From Pseudomonadota bacterium (GTDB lineage: Bacteria; Pseudomonadota; Alphaproteobacteria; Rhizobiales; Beijerinckiaceae), in the NCBI GenBank assembly GCA_021781815.1, contig JAJXWB010000007.1:62001-126000 (forward strand): a stretch of DNA of 64,000 nt, written 5' to 3'. The translations under genes were made by a program, and so were the position numbers. Below, one piece after another: positions 45,668 through 54,873 of this stretch. Numbering within the stretch: position 1 is the stretch's first letter; every line of letters begins with the position of its first letter. The notes under the pieces are model-generated. The model saw nothing but the letters and a program-made list of their open reading frames with translations. It had not been told where the DNA came from and did no database searches.

Positions 45668-47182
45668 ATGACTGCCAAGAAACTGGGGCTGAAGCAGCGC
45701 TACGCCCACATGACCCGCGGACTCGACTGGGAAACGACCTACCAGCCGATGGACAAGGTATTCCCTTACGACACGTTCGAGGGAATCAAGATCAGGGACT
45801 GGTCGCAATGGGAAGATCCTTTCCGTCTGACCATGGACGCCTACTGGAAATTCCAGGCGGAAAAGGAGCGTAAGCTCTATGCCGTACTCGACGCTTTCGC
45901 GCAGAACAACGGCCAGACCAATCTGTCCGACGGGCGCTACGTCAATGTCGTGAAGCTGTTTCTGACGGGTATTTCGCCCGAGGAATATCAGGCCCATCGC
46001 GGCTTTGCATTCGCCGGCCGGCATCTGCGCGGCGTCGGCCCGCGCGTCGCCGCGCAGATGCAATCGCTCGACGAACTGCGTCACGTGCAGACGCAGATTC
46101 ACACGATCAGCCATTACAATAAATATTTCGACGGGATCGGCGAGTTCCCGCACATGCACGATCGCGTCTGGTATCTTTCGGTTCCGAAATCCTTCTTCGA
46201 CGACGCGCGCACCGCGGGTCCGTTCGAATACATGATCGCGATCGGTTTCGCCTTCGAATATCTGCTGACCAATCTGCTGTTCGTGCCGTTCATGTCCGGC
46301 GCGGCCTACAACGGCGACATGTCGACCGTAACGTTCGGCTTCTCGGCGCAGTCCGACGAGAGCCGTCACATGACCCTCGGCATCGAGGTCATAAAATTCC
46401 TGCTCGAACAGCATCCCGACAATCTGCCGATCGTGCAGAAATGGGTCGACAAGTGGTTCTGGCGCGGCCATCGCATGCTCGGACTCGTAGCCATGATGAT
46501 GGACTACATGCTGCCGAAGAAGGTGATGTCCTGGAAGGAAGCCTGGGACATCTACTTCACCGAGGCAGGCGGTTCCCTGTTTCAGGATCTTGCGCGCTAC
46601 GGCCTGAAGGTTCCGAAATACGCCGATGTCGCAACGGCCGAGGCCGAGCACATCTCGCATCAGAACTGGGCTGTCTTCTACCAGTACACTCACGCGGCGG
46701 CGTTCCACACGTGGATGCCGGACAAGGAGCATCTGGACTGGCTGTCGGAAAAATATCCGAACACGTTCGACAAATACTACCGTCCGCGCTGGGAAATGTG
46801 GGCGCAGATGGAGAAGGACGGCAAGCGCTTCTACAATATGGCGCTGCCGCAGCTCTGCAACACCTGCCAGATTCCGATGGCCTACACGGAGCCGGGCGAT
46901 CCGACGACGATCGCATTCCGCGAGAGCAGGTTCAACGGCGACACCTATCACTTCTGCTCGGACGGCTGCAAAGACATCTTCGACGGCGAGCCGGAGAAGT
47001 TCGCGCAGAGCTGGCTGCCCGTGCATCAGATCTTTCAGGGCGCCTGCGGCGGCCCGACCGTGCCCGACGTGCTGAACTGGTATCGGCTGAACAACGGCGC
47101 CGACAATCTCGATTATGTCGGCTCCCCGGACGAAAAGCTCTGGAATCAATGGATGGCTGGCGCGGTCAAGGCCGCCGGCTGA
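45668..47182 (+). CDS. dmpN: DmpN, phenol hydroxylase alpha subunit (P3), diiron catalytic subunit
   Basis: DmpN contains the carboxylate-bridged diiron site that hydroxylates phenol to catechol. The ligands are seen as Glu106 (GISPEEY), Glu136/His139 (DELRH), Glu197 (GFAFEYL) and Glu231/His234 (DESRH), the two E-x-x-H motifs of bacterial multicomponent monooxygenases. A C-terminal YHS-type metal-binding domain (about residues 396-445; CNTCQIP, YHFCSDGCKDIF) is present, as in other phenol hydroxylases. At 504 residues it is full length. The set of subunits (separate P0, P4 and NAD(P)H reductase with a DmpP layout) favours phenol hydroxylase over toluene or propane monooxygenase. Confidence 0.95.
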   Translation: MTAKKLGLKQRYAHMTRGLDWETTYQPMDKVFPYDTFEGIKIRDWSQWEDPFRLTMDAYWKFQAEKERKLYAVLDAFAQNNGQTNLSDGRYVNVVKLFLTGISPEEYQAHRGFAFAGRHLRGVGPRVAAQMQSLDELRHVQTQIHTISHYNKYFDGIGEFPHMHDRVWYLSVPKSFFDDARTAGPFEYMIAIGFAFEYLLTNLLFVPFMSGAAYNGDMSTVTFGFSAQSDESRHMTLGIEVIKFLLEQHPDNLPIVQKWVDKWFWRGHRMLGLVAMMMDYMLPKKVMSWKEAWDIYFTEAGGSLFQDLARYGLKVPKYADVATAEAEHISHQNWAVFYQYTHAAAFHTWMPDKEHLDWLSEKYPNTFDKYYRPRWEMWAQMEKDGKRFYNMALPQLCNTCQIPMAYTEPGDPTTIAFRESRFNGDTYHFCSDGCKDIFDGEPEKFAQSWLPVHQIFQGACGGPTVPDVLNWYRLNNGADNLDYVGSPDEKLWNQWMAGAVKAAG

Positions 47183-47247
47183 GCAGAAAATCCGACGGGC
47201 GCGCGCAGCTCGATCCGCCGCGCCCGCAATCAAACGGGGAGAGAGAG

Positions 47248-47616
47248 ATGTCAGTCACGGCCATTACGCCCGACTACCAGAAGCACATCGAGTTTCGCGA
47301 CCTGGAAAAGAATTTCCACGGCAATCGGCTGGTCTACGTACACTGGGAGGAACACCTCTCCTTCTGCTCGGCCATTGCGTTTCCATTGCCCGGAGCGATG
47401 CCGTTCTCCGCATTCGTGGACGAGGTGATCAAGCCGCATTATGCGGCCCATCCCGATGCCGGAAACATCGACTGGGCGAAGGTCGTCTGGATGATCGACG
47501 GCGTGAAGACGATGCCTGACATGTCGAAGTCGCTCGAAGAGAACGGCATGCGTCACAAGTCGCTGGTTCGCTTCTGGACCCCTGGCCTGAACGGCTTCAA
47601 GGGCTCCGCGAGCTGA
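47248..47616 (+). CDS. dmpO: DmpO, phenol hydroxylase gamma subunit (P4)
   Basis: The 122-residue gamma subunit completes the oxygenase core. Family motifs are NRLVYVHWEEHLSFCSAIAFPLP, MPFSAFVDEVIKPHYAAHPD and LVRFWTPGLNGFKG. GGGGAGAGAGAG lies immediately before the ATG. It follows dmpN by 65 bases. Confidence 0.94.
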   Translation: MSVTAITPDYQKHIEFRDLEKNFHGNRLVYVHWEEHLSFCSAIAFPLPGAMPFSAFVDEVIKPHYAAHPDAGNIDWAKVVWMIDGVKTMPDMSKSLEENGMRHKSLVRFWTPGLNGFKGSAS

Positions 47617-47644
47617 ACATTCGCAATCCGGAGTGCATGCGAAG

Positions 47645-48709
47645 ATGTCCGCGCGCCAGCTTACGATCGAACCGACCGGCGAAACGATCCCGGTCGCCGA
47701 GGGGCAGACGATTCTCGACGCCTGTCTGCGTGCGGGCCTTTACCTGCCGCACGCCTGCGGCCACGGCCTGTGCGGAACCTGCAAGACGCAGGTGATCGAC
47801 GGCGAAATCGATCACGGCGCCGCCTCGCCGTTCGCACTGATGGATTTCGAGCGTGAGGATGGCTTCGTCCTCGCATGCACGGCGACCTTGACGAGCGACG
47901 CGACCATCGAAGCCGACATGGAGGACGATTCCGACGCGCGCAGAATTCCCGTTCGAGACTTTGTCGGCCTGGTCGAGGCGATCGACTATCTCACGCATGA
48001 CGTCAAGGGCGTCCGCCTCGCAATCGAGGGCGCTCCAATCGATTTTCAGGCCGGTCAGTACGTGAATGTAACCCTGCCGGGCGTCGACGGCGCGCGCGCC
48101 TTCTCGATCGCCAATGCGCCCTCGGACTCGACGCATGTCGAGCTGCAGATTCGGCGCGTTCCCGGCGGCGCGGCGACCGGCTACATCCACGACAGACTGA
48201 AGCTCGGCGACCGGGTCTCGTTCAGTGGGCCGTCCGGCCGTTTCCTCGTGCGCAAGTCGCGCGGCGGTCCGCTGCTTTTTCTGGCTGGAGGCACGGGCGT
48301 TTCGAGCCCGCGCGCAATGATTCTCGATCTCATCGAGGGCGGCTGCGAAGAGGCGATCACGCTGGTGCATGGCGTGCGAGCGCAGGCCGACCTTTACGGA
48401 CGCGCGGAATTCGAGGCCCTTGCCGCCGCTCATCCGAACTTCCGGTATGTTCCCGCTCTTTCGAATGAACCGGATGGGAGCGATTGGCCGGGCGAGCGCG
48501 GCTTCGTCCACGACGTCGCCAGGCGCGTCTGCGGCGGAATGTTCGCCGGTCATACCGCGTATCTCTGCGGCCCGCCGCCGATGATCGAGGCCTGCATTGC
48601 GGCTCTCATGCAAGGGCGGCTGTTCGAGAAACATATCTTCACAGAGCGGTTTCTCACGGCCAGCGATTGTTCGGAGCGGCCGAAGAGTCCGTTGTTCAGG
48701 AAGCTTTGA
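47645..48709 (+). CDS. dmpP: DmpP, phenol hydroxylase reductase (P5)
   Basis: DmpP passes electrons from NAD(P)H through FAD and a plant-type [2Fe-2S] cluster to DmpN. The N-terminal ferredoxin domain has C38, C43, C46 and C78 (CGHGLCGTC and LACTA); an FAD-binding part follows (RAFSIANAPS) and an NAD domain (LLFLAGGTGVSSPRAM, AYLCGPPPMIEA). The 354-residue length is normal. The ATG is preferred; a GTG four codons upstream is also in frame but lies too close to the GGAG site. DmpQ follows three bases later. Confidence 0.94.
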   Translation: MSARQLTIEPTGETIPVAEGQTILDACLRAGLYLPHACGHGLCGTCKTQVIDGEIDHGAASPFALMDFEREDGFVLACTATLTSDATIEADMEDDSDARRIPVRDFVGLVEAIDYLTHDVKGVRLAIEGAPIDFQAGQYVNVTLPGVDGARAFSIANAPSDSTHVELQIRRVPGGAATGYIHDRLKLGDRVSFSGPSGRFLVRKSRGGPLLFLAGGTGVSSPRAMILDLIEGGCEEAITLVHGVRAQADLYGRAEFEALAAAHPNFRYVPALSNEPDGSDWPGERGFVHDVARRVCGGMFAGHTAYLCGPPPMIEACIAALMQGRLFEKHIFTERFLTASDCSERPKSPLFRKL

Positions 48710-48712
48710 GAG

Positions 48713-49060
48713 ATGGCCGCCGAACGGTTCACGATCACGGTCTCCGGGCATGGCGCAGGCACAGGCTATGCACATGAACGATTGCTCGTCGCGCTCGAAC
48801 GGGCGCAGGGTTTCGGCCATCTGCGCGATCTTCCTCGCCGCCTGCCGGTCGGATGCCGGCGCGGCGGCTGCGGTGTCTGCCGCATCCGCGTCGAGGGAGG
48901 CGAATATCGAAGCGACCCGATGAGTCGGGCGCACATTTCCGCGGAGGAGGAAGCATCAGGCGTCGTGCTTGCGTGCTGCATCTATCCGCTTTCCGATCTT
49001 TCACTGCGTCTGGAACCACCAGTCACGGTCAAAGCGAACGGCCGGGTGGCCGCTCTGTAA
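48713..49060 (+). CDS. dmpQ: DmpQ/XylT-type [2Fe-2S] ferredoxin
   Basis: This 115-residue plant-type ferredoxin has cluster cysteines in CRRGGCGVC (C48, C53, C56) and LACC (C88). XylT/DmpQ ferredoxins re-reduce the active-site iron of catechol 2,3-dioxygenase after inactivation, notably by 4-methylcatechol. The position directly before dmpB is the classic arrangement and supports this role. Confidence 0.93.
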   Translation: MAAERFTITVSGHGAGTGYAHERLLVALERAQGFGHLRDLPRRLPVGCRRGGCGVCRIRVEGGEYRSDPMSRAHISAEEEASGVVLACCIYPLSDLSLRLEPPVTVKANGRVAAL

Positions 49061-49079
49061 GTTCAAGGAGGGGATTGTA

Positions 49080-50000
49080 ATGGCTATTTCCGGCGTTCTT
49101 CGCCCAGGATTCATCCAGATTCGCGTGCTCGACATGCCAGCGGCTGTAGAGCACTACACCAAGCGCGTGGGCCTGCATCAGGTGACCGAGGGGCCCGACG
49201 GGCGCGTCTATCTCAAGGCCGCCGACGAATTCGACCATCATTCGATCGTGCTGCGGCGCGCCGATCATGCAGGCGTCGACATGATGGCGTTCAAATGTCT
49301 GGAGGACGCCGATCTCGACCGCTTCGAGAAGCGCATCGCAGATTACGGTTACGCCGTCGATCATGTGAAGGCGGGCGATCAGCCGGGCCTCGGCCGCCGC
49401 ATCGGCTTTACGATCGCCTCCGGCCATCGCATCGAACTGTTCGCGCAGTCCGAGCAGTCCGACCCCATGCCGCGCGTGCACAATCCCGACGTGTGGGAAC
49501 ACGAGCCTCACGGGATGGCCGCGCGCCGCTTCGATCACGCGTTGCTTTACGGCCCGGACATCGAGAGGAATCTCGACTTCTTCACGAAGGTTCTGGACTT
49601 CAAATGCGCGGAGCGCGTCGACATGCCCGATGGCCTGCTGGCGATCTGGCTCACCTGCGGCATGAAGGCGCACGACCTTGCGTTCGTGAAGCATCCAGAA
49701 CCGAACAAGCTGCACCACGTGTCGTTCGATCTCGAGAATTGGGGCGCGGTCGGCCACGCCGCCGATATCATCACACGCTACGACATTTCGATCGATATCG
49801 GCCCGACGCGGCACGGAATCACCCGCGGCCAGACAATCTATTTCTTCGATCCGTCCGGTAACCGCGACGAAGTTTTCGCCGGCGGCTACACCTATTATCC
49901 GGATCTGCCCACGCGCACATGGGACGAGACACAGATCGGCAAGGGCATCTTCTACTACGAGCGTCAGCTCAATGACGCCTTCCTGTCGGTTGTGACCTGA
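49080..50000 (+). CDS. dmpB: DmpB, catechol 2,3-dioxygenase
   Basis: This 306-residue extradiol dioxygenase opens catechol to 2-hydroxymuconic semialdehyde. The iron ligands can be placed at His153 (RRFDHALL), His213 (LHHVSF) and Glu264 (NRDEVF), matching XylE His153/His214/Glu265. It is a two-domain vicinal oxygen chelate protein of normal length. An AAGGAGGGG ribosome binding site precedes the ATG by a few bases. Confidence 0.96.
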   Translation: MAISGVLRPGFIQIRVLDMPAAVEHYTKRVGLHQVTEGPDGRVYLKAADEFDHHSIVLRRADHAGVDMMAFKCLEDADLDRFEKRIADYGYAVDHVKAGDQPGLGRRIGFTIASGHRIELFAQSEQSDPMPRVHNPDVWEHEPHGMAARRFDHALLYGPDIERNLDFFTKVLDFKCAERVDMPDGLLAIWLTCGMKAHDLAFVKHPEPNKLHHVSFDLENWGAVGHAADIITRYDISIDIGPTRHGITRGQTIYFFDPSGNRDEVFAGGYTYYPDLPTRTWDETQIGKGIFYYERQLNDAFLSVVT

Positions 50001-50012
50001 AAGAAAGGCGCC

Positions 50013-50450
50013 ATGCAGATCTCCGCGATCCGGGAAACCATCACGTCCGACGCTGCGCTTGCCGCAGTTGTCGCGGCAGTCGCGCATGGCCGTTCGATCG
50101 GCAAGGCCGTCGTGGCGGCGGTTGCGGACGTCAGCGGAAATCTCATGGCGTGCCTGCGCGCCGACGGCGCCTATGAGGCGTCCGTCGGCATCGCGCGGGA
50201 CAAGGCCTATACCGCCGCCGTCTTCCGCGCGGCAACCGACGACTTCGGCACGGCTGTGAGCAGCAATCCGCTTTTGCGCGACGGCATAGGCCGCCGGCCG
50301 GGCGTCGTGCTGTTCGCCGGAGGGCTTCCGATCCTGGCGGGCGGACGAGTGATCGGGGCCATCGGCGTTTCAGGCGGATCTGAGGACGACGACCGCGCCT
50401 GTGCGCAGGCGGGCCTGAAAGCGCTCGGCGACGCGCAGGGCGCGGCATGA
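50013..50450 (+). CDS. HbpS/GlcG family protein in the meta-cleavage cluster
   Basis: The 145-residue protein belongs to the HbpS/GlcG (haem-binding/cofactor-associated) family: AVVAAVADVSGNLMACLRADGA and the glycine-rich PGVVLFAGGLPILAGGRVIGAIGVSGG end are typical. No signal peptide is present. Family members bind haem or small molecules and are often encoded beside catabolic genes, but the biochemical role is unknown. It is 12 bases after dmpB, so it is part of the first operon; candidate regulator sites follow immediately after its stop. Confidence 0.8.
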   Translation: MQISAIRETITSDAALAAVVAAVAHGRSIGKAVVAAVADVSGNLMACLRADGAYEASVGIARDKAYTAAVFRAATDDFGTAVSSNPLLRDGIGRRPGVVLFAGGLPILAGGRVIGAIGVSGGSEDDDRACAQAGLKALGDAQGAA

Positions 50451-50455
50451 GACTG

Positions 50456-50488
50456 GATATCGATATTTTTCTATGATATCGATATAAT
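50456..50488 (+). promoter_or_regulatory. Duplicate operator overlapping a promoter before dmpC
   Basis: GATATCGATAT occurs at 50456-50466 and again at 50475-50485, a 19-base direct spacing, each containing the palindrome ATATCGATAT. The second copy overlaps a perfect -10 hexamer TATAAT (50483-50488); no strong -35 is apparent. The same palindrome core lies upstream of dmpK. This looks like a repressible internal promoter for dmpCEFGHI. Confidence 0.7.
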
Positions 50489-50558
50489 TACTTTTGATCG
50501 CACCACCGCGGGATCGGCGTCCGCGGCGGCTGCAAGCAACGGCGACAAGGAGAGGGGC

Positions 50559-52070
50559 ATGTCGGTTCAGGCGCTGCACAGGCGGGCTTATCTCGGCCTC
50601 GACACCGCGCGACGCGATGCCGCGCATTTCATCGACGGCGCCTTCACGCAGGGGACGACTGGCAAGAACTGGGAAAACCGCACGCCCCTGGACAACAGCC
50701 TGATCGGCCGCGTCCCCGAGGGCGGGCGCGCGGAGATCGACGCCGCGGTCCGCGCCGCCAAAGCGGCGCTTGACGGCCCATGGGGGCGGATGACCGTGGC
50801 TGAGCGCACGGACCTGCTGTCGGCCGTCGCCGACGAGATCAACGCGCGTTTCGATGAATTTCTCGCCGCCGAATGTCTCGACACCGGCAAGCCCTACGGT
50901 CTTGCTTCACATATCGACATTCCTCGCGCCGCGGCGAATTTCAAGATGTTCGCCGATACGGTCAAGACCCTGTCGACGGAAACATTCGTCATGCCGACGC
51001 CCGACGGCGCGGGCGCGATCAACTATGCGCTGCGGCGGCCCAAGGGCGTGATCGCCGTCATCTCGCCCTGGAACCTGCCGCTGCTGCTCATGACCTGGAA
51101 GGTCGGCCCCGCGCTCGCATGCGGCAACACCGTCGTCGTCAAGCCGTCGGAGGAGACCCCGCTCACCGCGACGCTGCTCGGCGAAGTGATGAACAAGGTC
51201 GGCGCGCCAAAGGGCGTTTACAATGTCGTGCACGGGTTTGGCCCCGGCTCCGCCGGCGAATTCCTGACGCAGCATCCCCTCGTCAACGGCGTGACGTTCA
51301 CCGGAGAGACGCGCACCGGCGAGGCGATCATGCGGCAGGCCGCGCTTGGCGTCCGTCAGGTGTCCTTCGAACTCGGCGGCAAGAATCCCGCGATCGTCTT
51401 CGCCGATTGCGATCTCGACAAGGCGATCGAGGGCACGATGCGTTCCGCTTTCGCCAATTGCGGACAGGTATGTCTCGGCACAGAGCGCATCTATGTCGAA
51501 CGCCCGATCTTCGACGCCTTTGTCGCCCGTCTGAAGGCCGGCGCGGAAGGCCTTCGTCTCGGACGCCCGGAGGATCCCTCGACCAATCTCGGCCCGCTGA
51601 TCAGCCAGGAACACCGCACCAAGGTCTTGTCGTATTACCGGAAAGCGATCGAGGAGGGAGCGACTGTCGTCACGGGCGGCGGCGCAGCGGACATGCCCGG
51701 CGACCTCGCACAGGGCGCCTGGGTGCAGCCGACGATCTGGACAGGCCTCACCGACGATGCGTCGGTCGTCAACGAAGAGATTTTCGGGCCGTGCTGCCAC
51801 ATCCGGCCCTTCGATACAGAAGGGGAGGCGATCCGCCTCGCCAACGCGACGCCCTACGGCCTGGCCGCGGCGGTGTGGACGGAAAATCTCTCGCGCGCCC
51901 ACCGCGTCGCCGCGCAAATGGACGTCGGCGTCTGCTGGGTGAATTCCTGGTTCCTGCGCGATCTGCGCACGGCCTTCGGCGGCGCTAAGCAATCGGGCAT
52001 CGGCCGCGAGGGCGGCCTTCATTCGCTCGAATTCTACACCGAACTCTCGAATGTCTGCATCAAACTCTGA
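50559..52070 (+). CDS. dmpC: DmpC, 2-hydroxymuconic semialdehyde dehydrogenase
   Basis: This 503-residue aldehyde dehydrogenase oxidises 2-hydroxymuconic semialdehyde to 4-oxalocrotonate with NAD+. Motifs include SPWNLPLLLMTWK, FTGETRTG, the general-base FELGGKNPA and the catalytic cysteine in GQVCLGTERI. AAGGAGAGGGG precedes the ATG. About 110 bases separate it from the upstream gene, leaving room for its own promoter. Confidence 0.94.
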   Translation: MSVQALHRRAYLGLDTARRDAAHFIDGAFTQGTTGKNWENRTPLDNSLIGRVPEGGRAEIDAAVRAAKAALDGPWGRMTVAERTDLLSAVADEINARFDEFLAAECLDTGKPYGLASHIDIPRAAANFKMFADTVKTLSTETFVMPTPDGAGAINYALRRPKGVIAVISPWNLPLLLMTWKVGPALACGNTVVVKPSEETPLTATLLGEVMNKVGAPKGVYNVVHGFGPGSAGEFLTQHPLVNGVTFTGETRTGEAIMRQAALGVRQVSFELGGKNPAIVFADCDLDKAIEGTMRSAFANCGQVCLGTERIYVERPIFDAFVARLKAGAEGLRLGRPEDPSTNLGPLISQEHRTKVLSYYRKAIEEGATVVTGGGAADMPGDLAQGAWVQPTIWTGLTDDASVVNEEIFGPCCHIRPFDTEGEAIRLANATPYGLAAAVWTENLSRAHRVAAQMDVGVCWVNSWFLRDLRTAFGGAKQSGIGREGGLHSLEFYTELSNVCIKL

Positions 52071-52097
52071 AGCAATCAAGTCAGGAAGGATTCCTTA

Positions 52098-52892
52098 GTG
52101 ACGGATGAGACGGTCAATCGCGTCGCCGACACGATTTTCGAGGCGCATCGTTCCGGCGCGCCCTGCGCTCCGGTGCGCGACCTGCTGCCAGCGGGCGCCC
52201 TCGCACAGGCTTACGCGGCGCAGGAGATCAACACGAGGCGCTGGCTGTCCGCCGGGCGCAGGCTCGTCGGCCGCAAGATCGGCTTGACGTCCCTCGCCGT
52301 GCAAAGACAACTCGGCGTAGATCAGCCCGATTACGGCATGCTGTTCGACGACATGTGCATTCCCGACGGATGGGAAATCGGCCATGAACGCCTGATCCAG
52401 CCAAAGGTCGAGGCCGAAGTCGCATTCGTTCTCGGCCGCGATCTCGACGACGAGACGATCACGATCGCTGACGTGATCCGCGCCGTCGAATTCACGCTGC
52501 CGTCGATCGAGATCGTCGATTCGCGCATCGCCGACTGGAAAATCGGCATTCTCGATACGATCGCCGACAATGCGTCATCCGGTCTCTACGTCCTCGGGGG
52601 CTCGCCGAAAAAACTCGCCGATCTCGATTTGCGCATGGCCGGCATGGTCATGGAAAGCAATGGCGAGCCGATTTCGGTCGGCGTCGGAGCGGCTTGCCTG
52701 GGCGATCCGCTGTCCGCCGTCTGGTGGCTCGCCCGGACGATGGCGCGGGTGGGGCGGCCGCTGAAAGCCGGCGACACCGTCATGTCCGGGGCGCTTGGGC
52801 CGATGGCGCCAGTGAGATGGGGCGACGTGGTCGAGGCGCGCATCGCCGGGCTTGGATCGGTCCGCGCGGCTTTCGCCGGAGGTAAGGCATAA
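52098..52892 (+). CDS. dmpE: DmpE, 2-hydroxypenta-2,4-dienoate hydratase
   Basis: The 264-residue enzyme hydrates 2-oxopent-4-enoate to 4-hydroxy-2-oxovalerate. It shares a fold with the decarboxylase DmpH; here [25 protein letters not shown] and [12 protein letters not shown] mark the metal site region. The start is GTG, with AGGAAGGA seven bases upstream. The stop overlaps the dmpF start (TAATG). Confidence 0.93.
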   Translation: MTDETVNRVADTIFEAHRSGAPCAPVRDLLPAGALAQAYAAQEINTRRWLSAGRRLVGRKIGLTSLAVQRQLGVDQPDYGMLFDDMCIPDGWEIGHERLIQPKVEAEVAFVLGRDLDDETITIADVIRAVEFTLPSIEIVDSRIADWKIGILDTIADNASSGLYVLGGSPKKLADLDLRMAGMVMESNGEPISVGVGAACLGDPLSAVWWLARTMARVGRPLKAGDTVMSGALGPMAPVRWGDVVEARIAGLGSVRAAFAGGKA

Positions 52893-53833
52893 TGACGAAA
52901 ATTCCCTGCGCAATTATCGGACCCGGCAACATCGGCGCCGATCTGATGATCAAGATCATGCGCACATCGCAGCATCTCGAGGTGGGCGCGATGGTCGGCA
53001 TCGATTCGTCCTCCGACGGGCTGGCGCGCGCCAGACGGCTCGGCGTGCCGACGACTCATGAAGGCGTCGAGGGTCTCCTCAAGCTGCCCAACTACAAGGA
53101 CATCAAAATCGTCTTCGATGCGACGTCCGCTGGCGCTCACGTTCATAACAACGCGCTGTTGCAGAAGGACGGAAAGAAGGTGATCGACCTGACGCCGGCC
53201 GCGATCGGCCCCTTCACCATTCCCGTCATCAACGGCGACGCCAATCTCGACGAGCCCAACGTCAATATGGTGACGTGCGGCGGCCAGGCGACGATTCCAA
53301 TCGTCCATGCCGTGAAACGCGCGTCGCGGCGCGTGGTGTGGGGCGAAATCGTCGCGTCGATTTCCTCCAGATCGGCTGGGCCCGGCACGCGCGCGAATAT
53401 CGACGAATTCACCGAGACCACGTCGAAGGCGATCGAAATTCTGGGAGGCGCAGAACGCGGCAAGGCGATCATCATCCTCAATCCCGCCGATCCGCCGCTG
53501 ATCATGCGCGACACCATATTCACCCTGTCCCAGGGCGGGTCGCAGGAAGAGATCGAGAAATCGATCCTGGACATGGTCTCCGCCGTGCAGAAATACGTCC
53601 CCGGCTATCGATTGAAGCAGAAGGTGCAGTTTGAGCATATCGGCGACAACGCCCCGGTGCGCATCCCCGGCGTCGGTCCTGTCTCCGGGCTCAAGACCAC
53701 CGTCCTGCTCGAGGTCGAGGGCGCGGCCCATTATCTGCCGGCCTACGCGGGCAATCTCGACATCATGACATCGGCGGCGCTGACGACCGCCGATCGCTGG
53801 GCGAGCCGGCAATTGGCGAAGGAGGCCGCGTGA
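52892..53833 (+). CDS. dmpF: DmpF, acylating acetaldehyde dehydrogenase
   Basis: This 313-residue enzyme converts acetaldehyde and CoA to acetyl-CoA using NAD+. The nucleotide-binding N-terminus [17 protein letters not shown] and the catalytic cysteine in [12 protein letters not shown] are present. It forms a channelling complex with the aldolase DmpG, encoded next with overlapping stop and start codons. Confidence 0.96.
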   Translation: MTKIPCAIIGPGNIGADLMIKIMRTSQHLEVGAMVGIDSSSDGLARARRLGVPTTHEGVEGLLKLPNYKDIKIVFDATSAGAHVHNNALLQKDGKKVIDLTPAAIGPFTIPVINGDANLDEPNVNMVTCGGQATIPIVHAVKRASRRVVWGEIVASISSRSAGPGTRANIDEFTETTSKAIEILGGAERGKAIIILNPADPPLIMRDTIFTLSQGGSQEEIEKSILDMVSAVQKYVPGYRLKQKVQFEHIGDNAPVRIPGVGPVSGLKTTVLLEVEGAAHYLPAYAGNLDIMTSAALTTADRWASRQLAKEAA

Positions 53834-54873
53834 TGGCGCGCCCAAACAGGAACAAGCTCTATGTGCAGGACGTGACGCTGCGTGACGGCATGCACTCGAT
53901 CCGTCACCAGTACAGTCTCGATTCCGTGCGCAAGATTGCGCGCGTGCTCGACGCGGCGCGGGTCGATGCGATTGAAATCTGTCACGGTGATGGAATTACC
54001 GGCTCGACGTTCAATTACGGGTTTGGCGCCCATGACGATTCCGAATGGATCGAAGCGGTCGCCGCCGAATGCCGGCATGCGGCCGTGACCGTCCTCCTCA
54101 TCCCGGGCATCGGCACTGTCCACGATCTCAAGTCGATGTATGCAGCCGGCGCTCGAAGCGTGCGCGTCGCCACGCATTGCACCGAAGCGGACGTTTCCAG
54201 GCAGCACATCGAGGCCGCGCGCGGTCTCGGCATGGATACGGTCGGATTTCTGATGATGGCGCATATGGCGCCGCCCGAGAAGCTGGTCGAGCAGGCGCTG
54301 CTGATGGAAAGTTATGGCGCGGAATGCGTCTATGTCACGGACTCCGCCGGCGCCTTGTTGCCAATCCAATATTCGGACCGCGTGACAGCGTTGCGCGGCG
54401 CGCTGAAACCGGAAACCGAAATCGGCGTACATACCCACCACAATCTCACGCTCGGCGTCGCCAACGCCATCGCCGGCGTCGAGGCGGGCGCGGTGCGGGT
54501 CGACGCTTCGCTCGCGGGCATGGGCGCGGGCGCCGGCAACGCGCCGCTCGAAGCGCTCATCGCGGTGCTCGAACGCATGGGCGTCGAAACGGGATGCGAT
54601 CTTCACATGCTGATGGACGCCGCCGATGATCTCGTGCGCCCGCTGCAGGACCGGCCGGTGCGCGTCGACCGCGAAAGTCTGTCGCTCGGCTATGCTGGCG
54701 TCTATTCGAGCTTTCTGCGCCATGCGGAAAACGCCTCGAAGCTGTATGGCGTCGATGCCCGCGATATCCTGACCGAACTCGGACGCCGCCGCATGGTCGG
54801 CGGCCAGGAGGACATGATCGTCGACGTCGCTCTCGATCTTCTCAAGCAACGCGAAGCGGGAGTCGCCGCGTAA
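53833..54873 (+). CDS. dmpG: DmpG, 4-hydroxy-2-oxovalerate aldolase
   Basis: The 346-residue class II aldolase splits 4-hydroxy-2-oxovalerate into pyruvate and acetaldehyde, handing acetaldehyde to DmpF. It has the [15 protein letters not shown] motif and the metal-binding [16 protein letters not shown]. An overlapping GTG one codon earlier is an alternative start. The stop overlaps the dmpH start. Confidence 0.96.
   Translation: MARPNRNKLYVQDVTLRDGMHSIRHQYSLDSVRKIARVLDAARVDAIEICHGDGITGSTFNYGFGAHDDSEWIEAVAAECRHAAVTVLLIPGIGTVHDLKSMYAAGARSVRVATHCTEADVSRQHIEAARGLGMDTVGFLMMAHMAPPEKLVEQALLMESYGAECVYVTDSAGALLPIQYSDRVTALRGALKPETEIGVHTHHNLTLGVANAIAGVEAGAVRVDASLAGMGAGAGNAPLEALIAVLERMGVETGCDLHMLMDAADDLVRPLQDRPVRVDRESLSLGYAGVYSSFLRHAENASKLYGVDARDILTELGRRRMVGGQEDMIVDVALDLLKQREAGVAA

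Noticed and set aside
45668-47182. Possibility that the diiron enzyme is a propane, toluene or soluble methane monooxygenase
   Set aside because: The subunit set and order, including P0, P2 between beta and alpha genes, the YHS domain and the following catechol meta-cleavage genes, fit phenol hydroxylase.
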